NCBI GenBank assembly: GCA_018702715.1
Contig: JABIYQ010000647.1
Span: 1 to 7,462 of the forward strand
From: Desulfobacula sp.
GTDB lineage: Bacteria; Desulfobacterota; Desulfobacteria; Desulfobacterales; Desulfobacteraceae
Reading direction: 5' to 3'
Length of the DNA: 7,462 bases
Part shown: piece after piece, positions 1 through 7,070 of the stretch
Numbering within the stretch: position 1 is the first letter of the stretch
How the letters are laid out: each line of letters starts with the position of its first letter
The notes under the pieces: model-generated
Database searches by the model: none
What the model was told of the DNA's origin: nothing
What the model saw: the letters and a program-made list of their open reading frames with translations, nothing else
Program-made: the position numbers and the translations under genes

Positions 1-150
1 AATAAAAACAAGGTTCCTTTATTTGAAAAAATCCATGGGAGTTGTCCATTTATCGACAGATGTATTAAAGCCACAAAAACCTGCGTTCATAATGCACCGG
101 AGCTGCTTGAGAACCATGGCCGGTTAGTGGCCTGTTTCAATGCTGAGTAA
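1..150 (+). CDS. Oligopeptide/dipeptide ABC transporter ATP-binding protein, C-terminal end (partial)
   Basis: Frame 1 is open from the first base to the TAA at 148-150 and gives 49 residues; the start lies outside the window. The peptide contains CPFIDRC, then a cysteine, a PELL stretch and VACF near the end. This matches the C-terminal oligopeptide/dipeptide extension of DppD/DppF/OppD/OppF ATPases, which typically reads CPF..RC....C....P.L......VAC. The ATPase core (Walker A/B, signature motif) is not visible, so substrate and subunit (D or F type) cannot be assigned. It would act at the cytoplasmic face of a peptide or nickel importer. It is the only plus-strand gene and converges on cas1, with a 34-base gap between the two stop codons. 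It most likely belongs to the ordinary chromosome and marks the boundary of the CRISPR-associated block. Confidence 0.8.
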   Translation, partial: NKNKVPLFEKIHGSCPFIDRCIKATKTCVHNAPELLENHGRLVACFNAE

Positions 151-151
151 A

Positions 152-174
152 AGTTGCAGATGGAGATTGCAACT
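152..174. terminator. Hairpin between convergent stop codons, possible terminator
   Basis: A perfect 7-bp inverted repeat, AGTTGCA (152-158) and TGCAACT (168-174), encloses a 9-base loop. On the minus strand, the direction of cas1, the hairpin is followed by TTTT and lies just after the cas1 stop, so it could end the cas operon. On the plus strand it follows the transporter stop codon by one base and is trailed by an AT-rich stretch without a clean T-run. The stem is short and only moderately GC-rich, so the call rests mainly on its position between two convergent genes. Confidence 0.45.
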
Positions 175-184
175 ATATTTCTCC

Positions 185-1198
185 TTACATTCCCTTTGGC
201 TGATACCCCTTTTCCGGTTCCTGAATATATACAGCAAAGGAGCGGACATGTTCCAGAATTATCCCCCGAAATGATGAAGAACCACGCATCAATTCCTCAT
301 AGGATTTTAAAAATGTCCTGTAAAGAGGTGGTTTCATTTCCACTGGCCGGTTTTTGCACATTTCCTTTTCATCGGCAAAGGCCTTTTGTTTTAGTTGCCT
401 GTAAAGGAAATCATCCGGCTTGATCATTTTCCGGTTCAACAGGCCCAGAACAAACCGGTCACCGATCAGACTTCTGTATTCTTCAACCAGATCACAGGCA
501 AGGGAAGGCCTGCCATAACTGATTTCGTGGAGAGCGCCAAGATAAGGATCCAAACCACATACTTTGATCGCGGAAATCACTTCATTTGTCAAAAGGGTGT
601 ATACAAAGGAAAGCAGGGCATTGACCGGGTCCAGCGGCGGGCGCCGATTCCTGGTCTTGAAACTGAAATCAGGATTCCTTAAGAGATGGTTGAATACAGA
701 AAAATAAATGCGTGCGCCAGCACCTTCGATTCCCCGGACGACGGCTGCTTCTTTAGCTGATGATAAAGATGCCGTCAGAGATTTTATTGAGGCAGCGGCT
801 GATTTAAGCTGAATTTCTCCATAATCCCGGCCCCGTCTGAGCAAAAAGGTTGTCATGTTCCTAAGCTTGCCTTGAACAATCATCTTCATTACCTCCATGC
901 TGAAGGCTGGATCACTTAAATTAATATATTGAGCTTTTCTCAGGGCTACATGTTTGTGTTCGTCAATCATAAGTCTTGCCCGGAATCGACCAGTTGGAGT
1001 GATAAAAACAGTTTCCACCCTGTTTCGGATAAGATAATCCATGACAGGGCCACTCAAGGATACATACCCTGTGAGGACGAGCTTATTCAAGCCCCTGGCC
1101 GGGATCGTTTCAAGAACTGACCCCTGTTTCATTATATTCAGGCAGTCTCCGCTTCTGGTAAGGTAACTGCCCTGTTCTATTACATACAAAGTTTCCAT
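185..1198 (-). CDS. cas1: CRISPR-associated endonuclease/integrase Cas1
   Basis: The 337-residue product is a full-length Cas1, the metal-dependent integrase that inserts new spacers into CRISPR arrays, normally as a complex with Cas2. Visible features: an N-terminal beta-strand domain (about 1-80, with LVLTGYVSLSG), then the alpha-helical catalytic domain with E158 in RGIEGAGARIYF, H224 in GALHE, and D236/E239 in SLACDLVEEYRSL. These are the three canonical metal-binding positions, so the enzyme should be active. The length is normal; there is no fused reverse transcriptase, Cas6 or Cas2 domain. The ATG at 1196-1198 follows the primase stop codon by 8 bases. Its ribosome binding site is poor and lies within the end of the upstream gene, so translation is probably coupled. 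It is the last gene of the minus-strand operon. No cas2 follows: a transporter gene on the other strand begins to overlap the space at position 150. Confidence 0.97.
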   Translation of the reverse strand: METLYVIEQGSYLTRSGDCLNIMKQGSVLETIPARGLNKLVLTGYVSLSGPVMDYLIRNRVETVFITPTGRFRARLMIDEHKHVALRKAQYINLSDPAFSMEVMKMIVQGKLRNMTTFLLRRGRDYGEIQLKSAAASIKSLTASLSSAKEAAVVRGIEGAGARIYFSVFNHLLRNPDFSFKTRNRRPPLDPVNALLSFVYTLLTNEVISAIKVCGLDPYLGALHEISYGRPSLACDLVEEYRSLIGDRFVLGLLNRKMIKPDDFLYRQLKQKAFADEKEMCKNRPVEMKPPLYRTFLKSYEELMRGSSSFRGIILEHVRSFAVYIQEPEKGYQPKGM

Positions 1199-1206
1199 TT
1201 AGAGCC

Positions 1207-2835
1207 CTAGGATATAAATTTTTCCAACTGAATAATGGCCGTCTTCATATTTTCAAGTGCATCATTCAGGTTTTCTATTTTTCCACACTTTGCCGTTTTT
1301 TTTTCTGATATCTTCTGCCATGAACTCAGATGAATCAAAGGATGAAGATATCCCGTATTGTCCGGCTCGATATCGCAATAACCCCGGACAAACCCCGTCA
1401 AAGAATGAATCCGCCTGCAGCCAAGGGGATTCCCCCTGAGACAGCTGAGCCTGTAATCCACCACATGGGGGTTATATTCAGCTCCCATAGACATCAGGTA
1501 ATGGAGTAATTTTCTAGCATCCGGCAAAAACCCAAGCGTCTGGTATAAAATTTTTTCTTCCCGGACTGAAAGCGACGTTTTTCCCCTTGCAGCAGCAATA
1601 ATATGGCCCATTGCCGGACAACAGCGCTCCAATTCAAACAACTCTGGATACTTTTCTGACATCACTTGCATTTTTGGGTGAAACAAAAGATTCTGGACAA
1701 TCGTTTTTTCCGGTGCCGTTTTTACCATATCTACAGGGGATTTTTTCACACTGACCAGATAAGCCAGTTGCGATTCAGTATCTTTTTTCAGGCAGGCCGG
1801 GAAAAAAGATCTTTTGCCGCTCAACCTGTGAACCCCCAGGGGAAATTTTACAAGATTCCCAAATCCCTTCCCTGTGAGATGATCCTGTTTAGGAAAAACT
1901 TCCAGATCAAAAAAAGTCAGATCATGTTTCAAGGATTGGGCAATTCCCAAAAGCGCCTGGCGCACTCTGGAGGCCGGTACAGGGCTATCCATGAAATACC
2001 AGAAATGAAATCCTTTGTACCCGCTGACCTCAACAACAGGGTTTAATTCAAGTATTTTGGAAGACTGTCTTATTCTGGATATCATATAAGACTGCTCTTT
2101 TTTGAACTGCCTGACAATACTGTCATTTTTTTTCTTTTCCCGAAATTTAGGAACCAGGTCAGCATCAATAACACCGCAGCAGACCTCGGCATTTTTATCC
2201 ATAAGATAAAACCCATAGGTTTTCAAGCCCTTTAAATGGTCCTCAAGATCCTGCATTCCCATTGGTCGTCTAACAGGGACATACCCTGATTTCCCAATTT
2301 TTCTGTCTGCCCACTGCCCTGCAAACACATCAGATCGCCCGGAAAACAATGACAGGTAATTTGTCAAAAGCTTCTGTCTTGTCTGCATTTCCACAAAAGG
2401 GTCGGATGCCGGTTTAAACTCTGTCTGGAAACTGTTTGTTCCGGTTATATTTATCTGCCTTATCCATGTATCCACAAAACCGTTTGGCAGATTCTTTTTA
2501 GCCCGTTGGATAACTGATACCAGAAGCGCTTTTCTGTCAAGAATATCAAGAAGTTCAATATATTCTTTCCAGGCAGTTTCAAGGTCAGGTGTTCTGGTAA
2601 CCAGCAATTCATATATTTCAAGTGCTGTATCAACCAGTCCGGCAATCTGGGCCAGCCCTGCCCATTCAAATGCCTGGGTTTGAGAAAGTGACTCCCATAT
2701 TTCCTTTTTTTGAAGAACAGCCTGACATTTTTCGTTCCCATCATCCTGGATAACAGTTTTTTCAAGCCTTTTGAGTAAAAGGGTATAATCAGCTCCCTTT
2801 GACTGTTCCCGTATAATCTGAACTTGATTTTCCAT
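1207..2835 (-). CDS. CRISPR-associated primase-polymerase (CAPP): TPR + archaeo-eukaryotic primase + PriL-like cysteine domain
   Basis: The 542-residue protein has three parts. Residues about 50-125 form TPR-like helical pairs (WAGLAQIAGLVDTALEIYELL). Residues about 155-365 are an archaeo-eukaryotic primase (AEP) core: DxD at D224/D226 (VIDADL), SGYKGFH at 271-277, and the third metal ligand D310 in FFDLEVFPKQ, followed by GFGNLVKFPLGVH (324-336). The FPKQ...GNLVKxPLGVH block is typical of the AEP group that includes primases of TOTE conflict systems and the CAPPs. All catalytic residues are present, so primer synthesis and DNA polymerisation are expected. The last ~140 residues hold C405/C406, C465, C473 and C487 followed by HPL, resembling the Fe-S domain of the large primase subunit PriL (my inference). 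A strong AGGGGAG lies just before the ATG. The gene sits 9 bases after the TPR gene and 8 before cas1, matching known CAPP-Cas1 partnerships, where the primase is thought to prepare or fill in spacer DNA. Confidence 0.9.
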   Translation of the reverse strand: MENQVQIIREQSKGADYTLLLKRLEKTVIQDDGNEKCQAVLQKKEIWESLSQTQAFEWAGLAQIAGLVDTALEIYELLVTRTPDLETAWKEYIELLDILDRKALLVSVIQRAKKNLPNGFVDTWIRQINITGTNSFQTEFKPASDPFVEMQTRQKLLTNYLSLFSGRSDVFAGQWADRKIGKSGYVPVRRPMGMQDLEDHLKGLKTYGFYLMDKNAEVCCGVIDADLVPKFREKKKNDSIVRQFKKEQSYMISRIRQSSKILELNPVVEVSGYKGFHFWYFMDSPVPASRVRQALLGIAQSLKHDLTFFDLEVFPKQDHLTGKGFGNLVKFPLGVHRLSGKRSFFPACLKKDTESQLAYLVSVKKSPVDMVKTAPEKTIVQNLLFHPKMQVMSEKYPELFELERCCPAMGHIIAAARGKTSLSVREEKILYQTLGFLPDARKLLHYLMSMGAEYNPHVVDYRLSCLRGNPLGCRRIHSLTGFVRGYCDIEPDNTGYLHPLIHLSSWQKISEKKTAKCGKIENLNDALENMKTAIIQLEKFIS

Positions 2836-2844
2836 ATCTCCCCT

Positions 2845-4212
2845 TTACTTTGCAGTTCCCCGGATCATGGTAGCAAGCCTGTCAAGTTTCGGAAAAAACC
2901 GGCACTGGTCTTCAAGTTCAATCAGAAGACTTTCCGATTCTTTTACCCGTCCTGATTTGAATGTACACAGTGCCTGCCAGAAAAGGCCTTCATAATATGC
3001 ATTACCCCATTTTTCCCTGAAAAAAGCCACTGCCTTTTTTGCGTATTGCGCTGCATATTCCCAGGATTTAAGGGTATAGTCTATCTTAGCCAGACGAAGC
3101 AGGCTGATATGCCTTGACCGTTTGTCCCGACTGACAACATCCAGAAGAACCTTTTTCGCATGTTCATACCGCCCTGCTGAACACAGGACATCTGCCTCCG
3201 TCCATCGGTAATAGGGTCGTCGCGCGCGCTCAGGCACTTTTCCAATGGCTTCAAGAGCCCGGTCTGTTTTTCCCATGGCAAGATATGTCCTTGCCAGAAG
3301 CTCATATATAAAATCCACGGGTTTGCCGGCAGGACTGCTTTGCAGAGCAAACAGCAGCGCATCCCGGGCCTTTTGATAGTCATCTATATGGAAATTCACC
3401 TTACCCAAAGCAAAATATTTAAACCCCAGATCAACTGTATTTGTCTTTTCATCCTGTTCCAGGCATTTTTTAATCTGTTCAAGCGCTGCAAAGCCGTTGC
3501 CCGCATTCAGAAGAAGGCTTGCCGACCGATAAAGAGATTTAATATAATTTTTCTTTTCCTGATGCCGCCGCGCCTGTTCTTTTTCAGAAAGATTTTCCCA
3601 GTTGGAACATGCAGTGTTGAACAGAACCAGGGCTGGTTTAGGCTTGTTTTCAATCTGGGAATAGAGCATTGCCTGACGATAAAAATTTGTCACGCCGGAT
3701 GGACGAAGGCTCTGGGCTTTTTGAAAATTTTCATGGGCAAGGGCAATACGTTCCACCCTGCTATTCCCGGCCAGAAAAATCTCCTTATTCTTGGCAGCAT
3801 ACAATGAGTTATAGGCTGTATATGCCAGGGAAGCACGAGAGTAAAAATTATCCGGTTCTAATTTCACACATCCCTTAAGAACCTTTATGGCCTCATCAAA
3901 CTGCCGTACCTGTCCCAGGGCAAATGCTGCCTTTTCCCTTACCCTCAGATCCATGCCGGCCTGTACAAGCTCGGGAATTTTTTCCTCTGCCGGGTGATAA
4001 AGACTTATGATGTCATCCCACCTGTTGCCCCGGGTCAACTCTTCAATATCAGCAAGTATCCGGTTCCGACTTTTTTTAAGGTATTGACCCGCTTGAATGC
4101 CGAACAATTCCTTTTCGTCAAACAAATCTGATTCTGGAACTTTTTGAGTTTGAACCCGTGTTTCATTTTCAGGTTTTTGAATAATTCTTGCGGCTGCTTC
4201 CAGTGTGACCAT
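2845..4212 (-). CDS. Tetratricopeptide-repeat protein, CRISPR operon-associated
   Basis: The 455-residue soluble protein is built almost wholly from helical repeats. TPR-like units are readable around 95-120 (AAFALGQVRQFDEAIKVL...LEPDN), 264-293 (YFALGKVNFHIDDYQKARDALLFALQ), 302-328, 336-362, 369-397 and 407-432. I see no signal peptide, membrane segment or enzymatic motif, and in particular no CHAT protease domain as in the TPR-CHAT partner of type III-E effectors. The first ~60 residues look charged and poorly repetitive. TPR arrays bind other proteins, so a scaffold or adaptor role is likely. The primase encoded 9 bases downstream also starts with TPR-like helices, which suggests the two proteins work together (inference). 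The start is supported by AAAGGAG 6 bases before the ATG; that site lies in a perfect inverted repeat. It is the first gene of the tight TPR-primase-cas1 run. Confidence 0.85.
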   Translation of the reverse strand: MVTLEAAARIIQKPENETRVQTQKVPESDLFDEKELFGIQAGQYLKKSRNRILADIEELTRGNRWDDIISLYHPAEEKIPELVQAGMDLRVREKAAFALGQVRQFDEAIKVLKGCVKLEPDNFYSRASLAYTAYNSLYAAKNKEIFLAGNSRVERIALAHENFQKAQSLRPSGVTNFYRQAMLYSQIENKPKPALVLFNTACSNWENLSEKEQARRHQEKKNYIKSLYRSASLLLNAGNGFAALEQIKKCLEQDEKTNTVDLGFKYFALGKVNFHIDDYQKARDALLFALQSSPAGKPVDFIYELLARTYLAMGKTDRALEAIGKVPERARRPYYRWTEADVLCSAGRYEHAKKVLLDVVSRDKRSRHISLLRLAKIDYTLKSWEYAAQYAKKAVAFFREKWGNAYYEGLFWQALCTFKSGRVKESESLLIELEDQCRFFPKLDRLATMIRGTAK

Positions 4213-4243
4213 AATTGTCTCCTTTCATGTTTAAAGACAATTA
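4212..4243 (-). promoter_or_regulatory. Perfect 9-bp inverted repeat spanning the ribosome binding site of the TPR gene
   Basis: TAATTGTCT (minus strand, 4243-4235) and AGACAATTA (4220-4212) are exact reverse complements separated by a 14-base loop. The Shine-Dalgarno AAAGGAG lies half in the loop and half in the 3' arm, and the final A of that arm is the first base of the ATG. In RNA the hairpin would partly hide the ribosome binding site; in DNA it could equally be a dyad operator. It sits in the only sizeable gap (4213-4287) between the CARF gene and the TPR-primase-cas1 genes, so either reading would allow separate control of the acquisition module. Confidence 0.5.
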
Positions 4244-4287
4244 CGGCATTAATTTAAAAATTTTCAAAAATCAGGTAAAAATATACA

Positions 4288-5550
4288 CTAAAAAAAAATT
4301 TTCTCATTTAAAGAGTTCACAACTAAATGTAAATGTTTGTAAAACTTATGCCCTGTCTTTTCTATATCAGCTTCAGCTTTTGCCTTATTTGTCCAGGCAT
4401 GATCAAACCCATTGCGATATTTAACAAGTTCTTTTGATAAATTATTCAGACTTTCAATGATGCCACAATGTTCCATGTCTTTATAAAGTTGCTCAAGTTT
4501 TAGCATTATTATCAAATCATCCCCGGAAAAAACCCAGTCTTTTTCATCAAGCTGTAACATTCGAACAAAAATTTCAGCTTTTTTCCGCTGCTTTCTGCCA
4601 TGTTTATTCTGAATATTTGCCTTGGTTTTCATCCGAATCAATCCAAAGGAACCCAGCATTTCCCGCATAACCGTATATGCCTGCATAAAGAGCTTATGGT
4701 CAAGCAGGAGATGTACAATTTCTAACTGTAGTTTAAAATAATCATGATCATACCTTCCAGTAAATGTTTTCTCAGAGACCAATGAAACAAATTTATCTTT
4801 AACAAGGCCAAGAAGAATCTGGCCGGTTACTGAAGCATTTATTTCTTTTTTATTGACAATATCAAGGGCATTCGATGCTTTCTGGGCAATATTATGGATA
4901 TCAACATTTTTTAGCGCTTCTGTAAGATCTGCAAATGCATTCACAAGATCAGGGTCATCAAATTCATTTATATTGCTGCTTTTTTCTTTTTGTGCCACTT
5001 TCCCAAGTTTTCCAGGATCTGCATCTTCAACAAGGCGAGAGACAGCATCAGCCCACTCATTAATAATATAAAAATCTTTCACATCCACAATAGGCGAAAG
5101 CTCTTTATTGCTTTCGTAAGCACCATAATAAACAGCCCTGATCTGAATATTTTTTGCCTTCTGAAGAAAATTCAATGCTGTGGAAAATACGATAGGTATT
5201 ATTCTAAATCCATGTGTCAAATCCACAGTTAATTCATCATCATGATCAATATGCATGAGAATCTCTTCAAACCATCCCCAGTGATTTTCCGGAGCAAGCT
5301 CTTCAGTAATATTGATCTCATAAATTTCATGGATTCCCAGTTTTGACAGTTCCTGTTTCAATAAATCATAATGTTTTTCTTTTGATGTTTTTGTCATAAC
5401 CAGGAATATTTTATCAAAATAATCAACTCCTGTGAGTTGCAGCTCTGCAAACTGGACATACTGTGATCTATCGGCCTGTTTGTTTTCAATATGATATACG
5501 GCTGGGGTATAATCGCCAGCTCCAAGAAAGCTGATATAAATACGTCTCAT
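4288..5550 (-). CDS. CARF-HEPN ribonuclease, TM1812/Csx2-type CRISPR accessory protein
   Basis: The 420-residue protein begins with a CARF ligand-binding domain (about 1-175). MRRIYISFLGAGDY at the N-terminus, the DLTHGFR motif at 110-116 and AVYYGAYE at 139-146 are hallmarks of the TM1812 (TIGR02221, Csx2) family. The C-terminal helical part (about 200-420) ends with the HEPN catalytic motif RNxxxH at R379-N380-H384, so an RNase active site is intact. Family knowledge: such proteins bind cyclic oligoadenylate made by Cas10 of type III systems and then cut RNA nonspecifically in the cytoplasm, giving abortive defence. A strong AAGGAGG (5556-5562) lies 5 bases before the ATG and fixes the start. 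It lies 71 bases downstream of the methyltransferase gene and 75 upstream of the TPR gene, on the same strand. No Cas10 or ring nuclease is visible here. Confidence 0.92.
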   Translation of the reverse strand: MRRIYISFLGAGDYTPAVYHIENKQADRSQYVQFAELQLTGVDYFDKIFLVMTKTSKEKHYDLLKQELSKLGIHEIYEINITEELAPENHWGWFEEILMHIDHDDELTVDLTHGFRIIPIVFSTALNFLQKAKNIQIRAVYYGAYESNKELSPIVDVKDFYIINEWADAVSRLVEDADPGKLGKVAQKEKSSNINEFDDPDLVNAFADLTEALKNVDIHNIAQKASNALDIVNKKEINASVTGQILLGLVKDKFVSLVSEKTFTGRYDHDYFKLQLEIVHLLLDHKLFMQAYTVMREMLGSFGLIRMKTKANIQNKHGRKQRKKAEIFVRMLQLDEKDWVFSGDDLIIMLKLEQLYKDMEHCGIIESLNNLSKELVKYRNGFDHAWTNKAKAEADIEKTGHKFYKHLHLVVNSLNEKIFF

Positions 5551-5621
5551 ATTTTCCTCCTTAAAATTTTGTCATAAATTAACCGCCACGAAAATCCAAA
5601 GGATACTATCTTCCTGACATA

Positions 5622-7070
5622 CTATTTTTTGTCTATATCTGGTTTTTGTTTTAGCAGAAGGATATACCGACTGGTAACGCCCAGGATTTTTTTCTCCTGC
5701 ATGGCACTGACGGTAATTGCATTAAACCGTTCCGAAGACAATGGCGCCTGAATGATATGGGTCAATTCCCAACCCGCAGTCTCCAATATTTTATAATAAT
5801 CCGTGAGCAAGATAGCGTTTTGCGCTTCTTCTTTTAAAGCAGGACAACTTTGAAAATCACGCCAGTCAGAATTGATTAAAGCAAATCTGGTGGTTTTCTT
5901 GGTGTTTTTTTTAAAGAACCTGAAAAAATTTTCCAGAAAGTGCAGGTATTCAAGGCGGGGCAGCCGGGCAATACTGTTTTCCCCGTAGCTTGCGGCCTTT
6001 TTCTGGAAATAGGGGGGATCAAAAATAATAAGGTCTGGCTTTTCCCTGCCCGCCAGGATCGTATCTTCCCAGTTTTTAATCGTCATATTCCAGTGATAGG
6101 GTTCAATTTCAGGCCGGCTGTCTGCCCTGTCTTCCATATCCAGACTCCAGCATCTTCTGCCTAAAGCCAGACACGTATCTGCTGTTACACCGCCACCTGC
6201 CATTGGATCAAAAATCAAGTCTCCAGGACTGGAAAAATAAAAAAGAATGTGTCCGATCATCTGGGCTGGTATACGTCCCGGCCATTCATCTCCGAACCGG
6301 GGATCGCAATCATTAAAGTTCCACAAATCCCATGTACGCAACCCCCAACCTAAATTTTTAAAACGGGTTTGATCGGATTTTCCCTTTAAAACCAGCGACC
6401 ACAGCATGGGTTCACTCCAGCCATGTTTGACAGCTACCTGGGGAATGGTTAATCCACTTGATAAATCACTATTTGGTGATTTTGCCATGATTGGCATTTT
6501 CACCAAATGGTTGCGAAGAATATTCCTGGTCTCTCCCAATCGCATTGCTATTCTTTCTTGAGGAATTCCCAGTCGGTTCATCCGCCATATTTTCAGGTCA
6601 AGCTTAATTTGCCGGACGGCTCTCAGATCGGCAATATAATTGTCTATTGCCTGCCGGGATCTGCCTATGAGCCTGCCGATTTCAGAAGAGGTTAATCTGG
6701 AATTGTTTTGAAAAGCACGTCGTGCAGTAGATCTGGTTTCATTTTCCGTGAGCTGCTTTGGTCCAATTGCCATTTTAGCGGCATAAAGCAAAGGCTCCAT
6801 TCCTTCTAAATCTAAAATAATCACCTGAATATCAGTTAAACCAACTTCTTTATGGGCATTCCATCTATGCGCGCCATCCAAGATCCGGTATTTGCCTTTT
6901 TTTTTGGGGTGGATTTGCACTACAATGGGGTCAAATTTAACGTTTTCCCTTAAATTTTCAGCAAAAATACTGACACGTTTATGGTCAATTTTTTCTCTTG
7001 GATAAATAGACTCATCCAATGTGACATCTGATATTGCGACTTTATCGCTAACTTTTCTGTGCGTGTTCAT
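5622..7070 (-). CDS. ParB-like domain / HTH / DNA methyltransferase fusion protein
   Basis: The 482-residue protein is modular. Residues about 10-105 are a ParB/Srx-like domain: SVTL-type start (ISDVTLDESIYPRE), NVKFDPIVV and DGAHRWNA (65-72), which fits the ParB nucleotide-binding box GxxRxxA (G66, R69, A72). Residues 126-230 hold up to three helix-turn-helix-like segments (LTSSEIGRLIGRSRQAIDNYI; IPQERIAMRLGETRNILRNHL; TIPQVAVKHGWSEPMLWSLV). Residues about 255-475 are an amino-methyltransferase: SAM-binding DPMAGGG (288-294) and catalytic DPPY (351-354), with motif I before motif IV. DPPY predicts N6-adenine or N4-cytosine methylation of DNA. No restriction endonuclease is nearby. Similar ParB-methylase fusions occur in phages and integrative elements (general knowledge). 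The native ribosome binding site is weak; the ATG directly follows the stop of a small ORF with a strong one, suggesting coupling. It separates the CRISPR array from the CARF gene, so its role in CRISPR is unknown. Confidence 0.85.
   Translation of the reverse strand: MNTHRKVSDKVAISDVTLDESIYPREKIDHKRVSIFAENLRENVKFDPIVVQIHPKKKGKYRILDGAHRWNAHKEVGLTDIQVIILDLEGMEPLLYAAKMAIGPKQLTENETRSTARRAFQNNSRLTSSEIGRLIGRSRQAIDNYIADLRAVRQIKLDLKIWRMNRLGIPQERIAMRLGETRNILRNHLVKMPIMAKSPNSDLSSGLTIPQVAVKHGWSEPMLWSLVLKGKSDQTRFKNLGWGLRTWDLWNFNDCDPRFGDEWPGRIPAQMIGHILFYFSSPGDLIFDPMAGGGVTADTCLALGRRCWSLDMEDRADSRPEIEPYHWNMTIKNWEDTILAGREKPDLIIFDPPYFQKKAASYGENSIARLPRLEYLHFLENFFRFFKKNTKKTTRFALINSDWRDFQSCPALKEEAQNAILLTDYYKILETAGWELTHIIQAPLSSERFNAITVSAMQEKKILGVTSRYILLLKQKPDIDKK

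Noticed and set aside
1..184. Possible cas2 on the minus strand after cas1
   Set aside because: The minus-strand reading from the ATG near 118 gives only a short peptide of about 30 residues, antisense to the transporter tail, with no Cas2 character.
154..682. Plus-strand open frames opposite cas1
   Set aside because: They are antisense shadows of cas1, with no ribosome binding sites or recognisable protein features.
1666..2046. Plus-strand 126-codon open frame opposite the primase core
   Set aside because: It lies entirely within the catalytic region of the primase gene, and its composition looks like a reverse-frame artefact.
1207..2835. Primase as part of a TOTE conflict system
   Set aside because: The AEP motifs resemble that group, but no TOTE-type helicase or nuclease is encoded here, and the direct coupling to cas1 points to a CAPP.
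3340..3807. Plus-strand 155-codon open frame opposite the TPR gene
   Set aside because: Although the longest shadow, it has no family resemblance and no promoter or ribosome binding site, and the opposite strand has clear TPR coding.
2845..4212. TPR protein as a TPR-CHAT (Csx29-like) caspase
   Set aside because: The whole length is helical repeat; no CHAT histidine/cysteine active-site region is visible and no gRAMP-type effector is nearby.
4215..4424. Plus-strand open frame across the CARF-TPR gap
   Set aside because: Low-complexity, lysine- and leucine-rich translation of AT-rich DNA; it overlaps the end of the CARF gene and the start signals of the TPR gene.
5563..5621. Separate promoter for the CARF gene in the short gap after the methyltransferase
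   Set aside because: The best boxes (TTGGAT and TATGAC with 17 bases between) match the consensus poorly; not distinguishable from chance.
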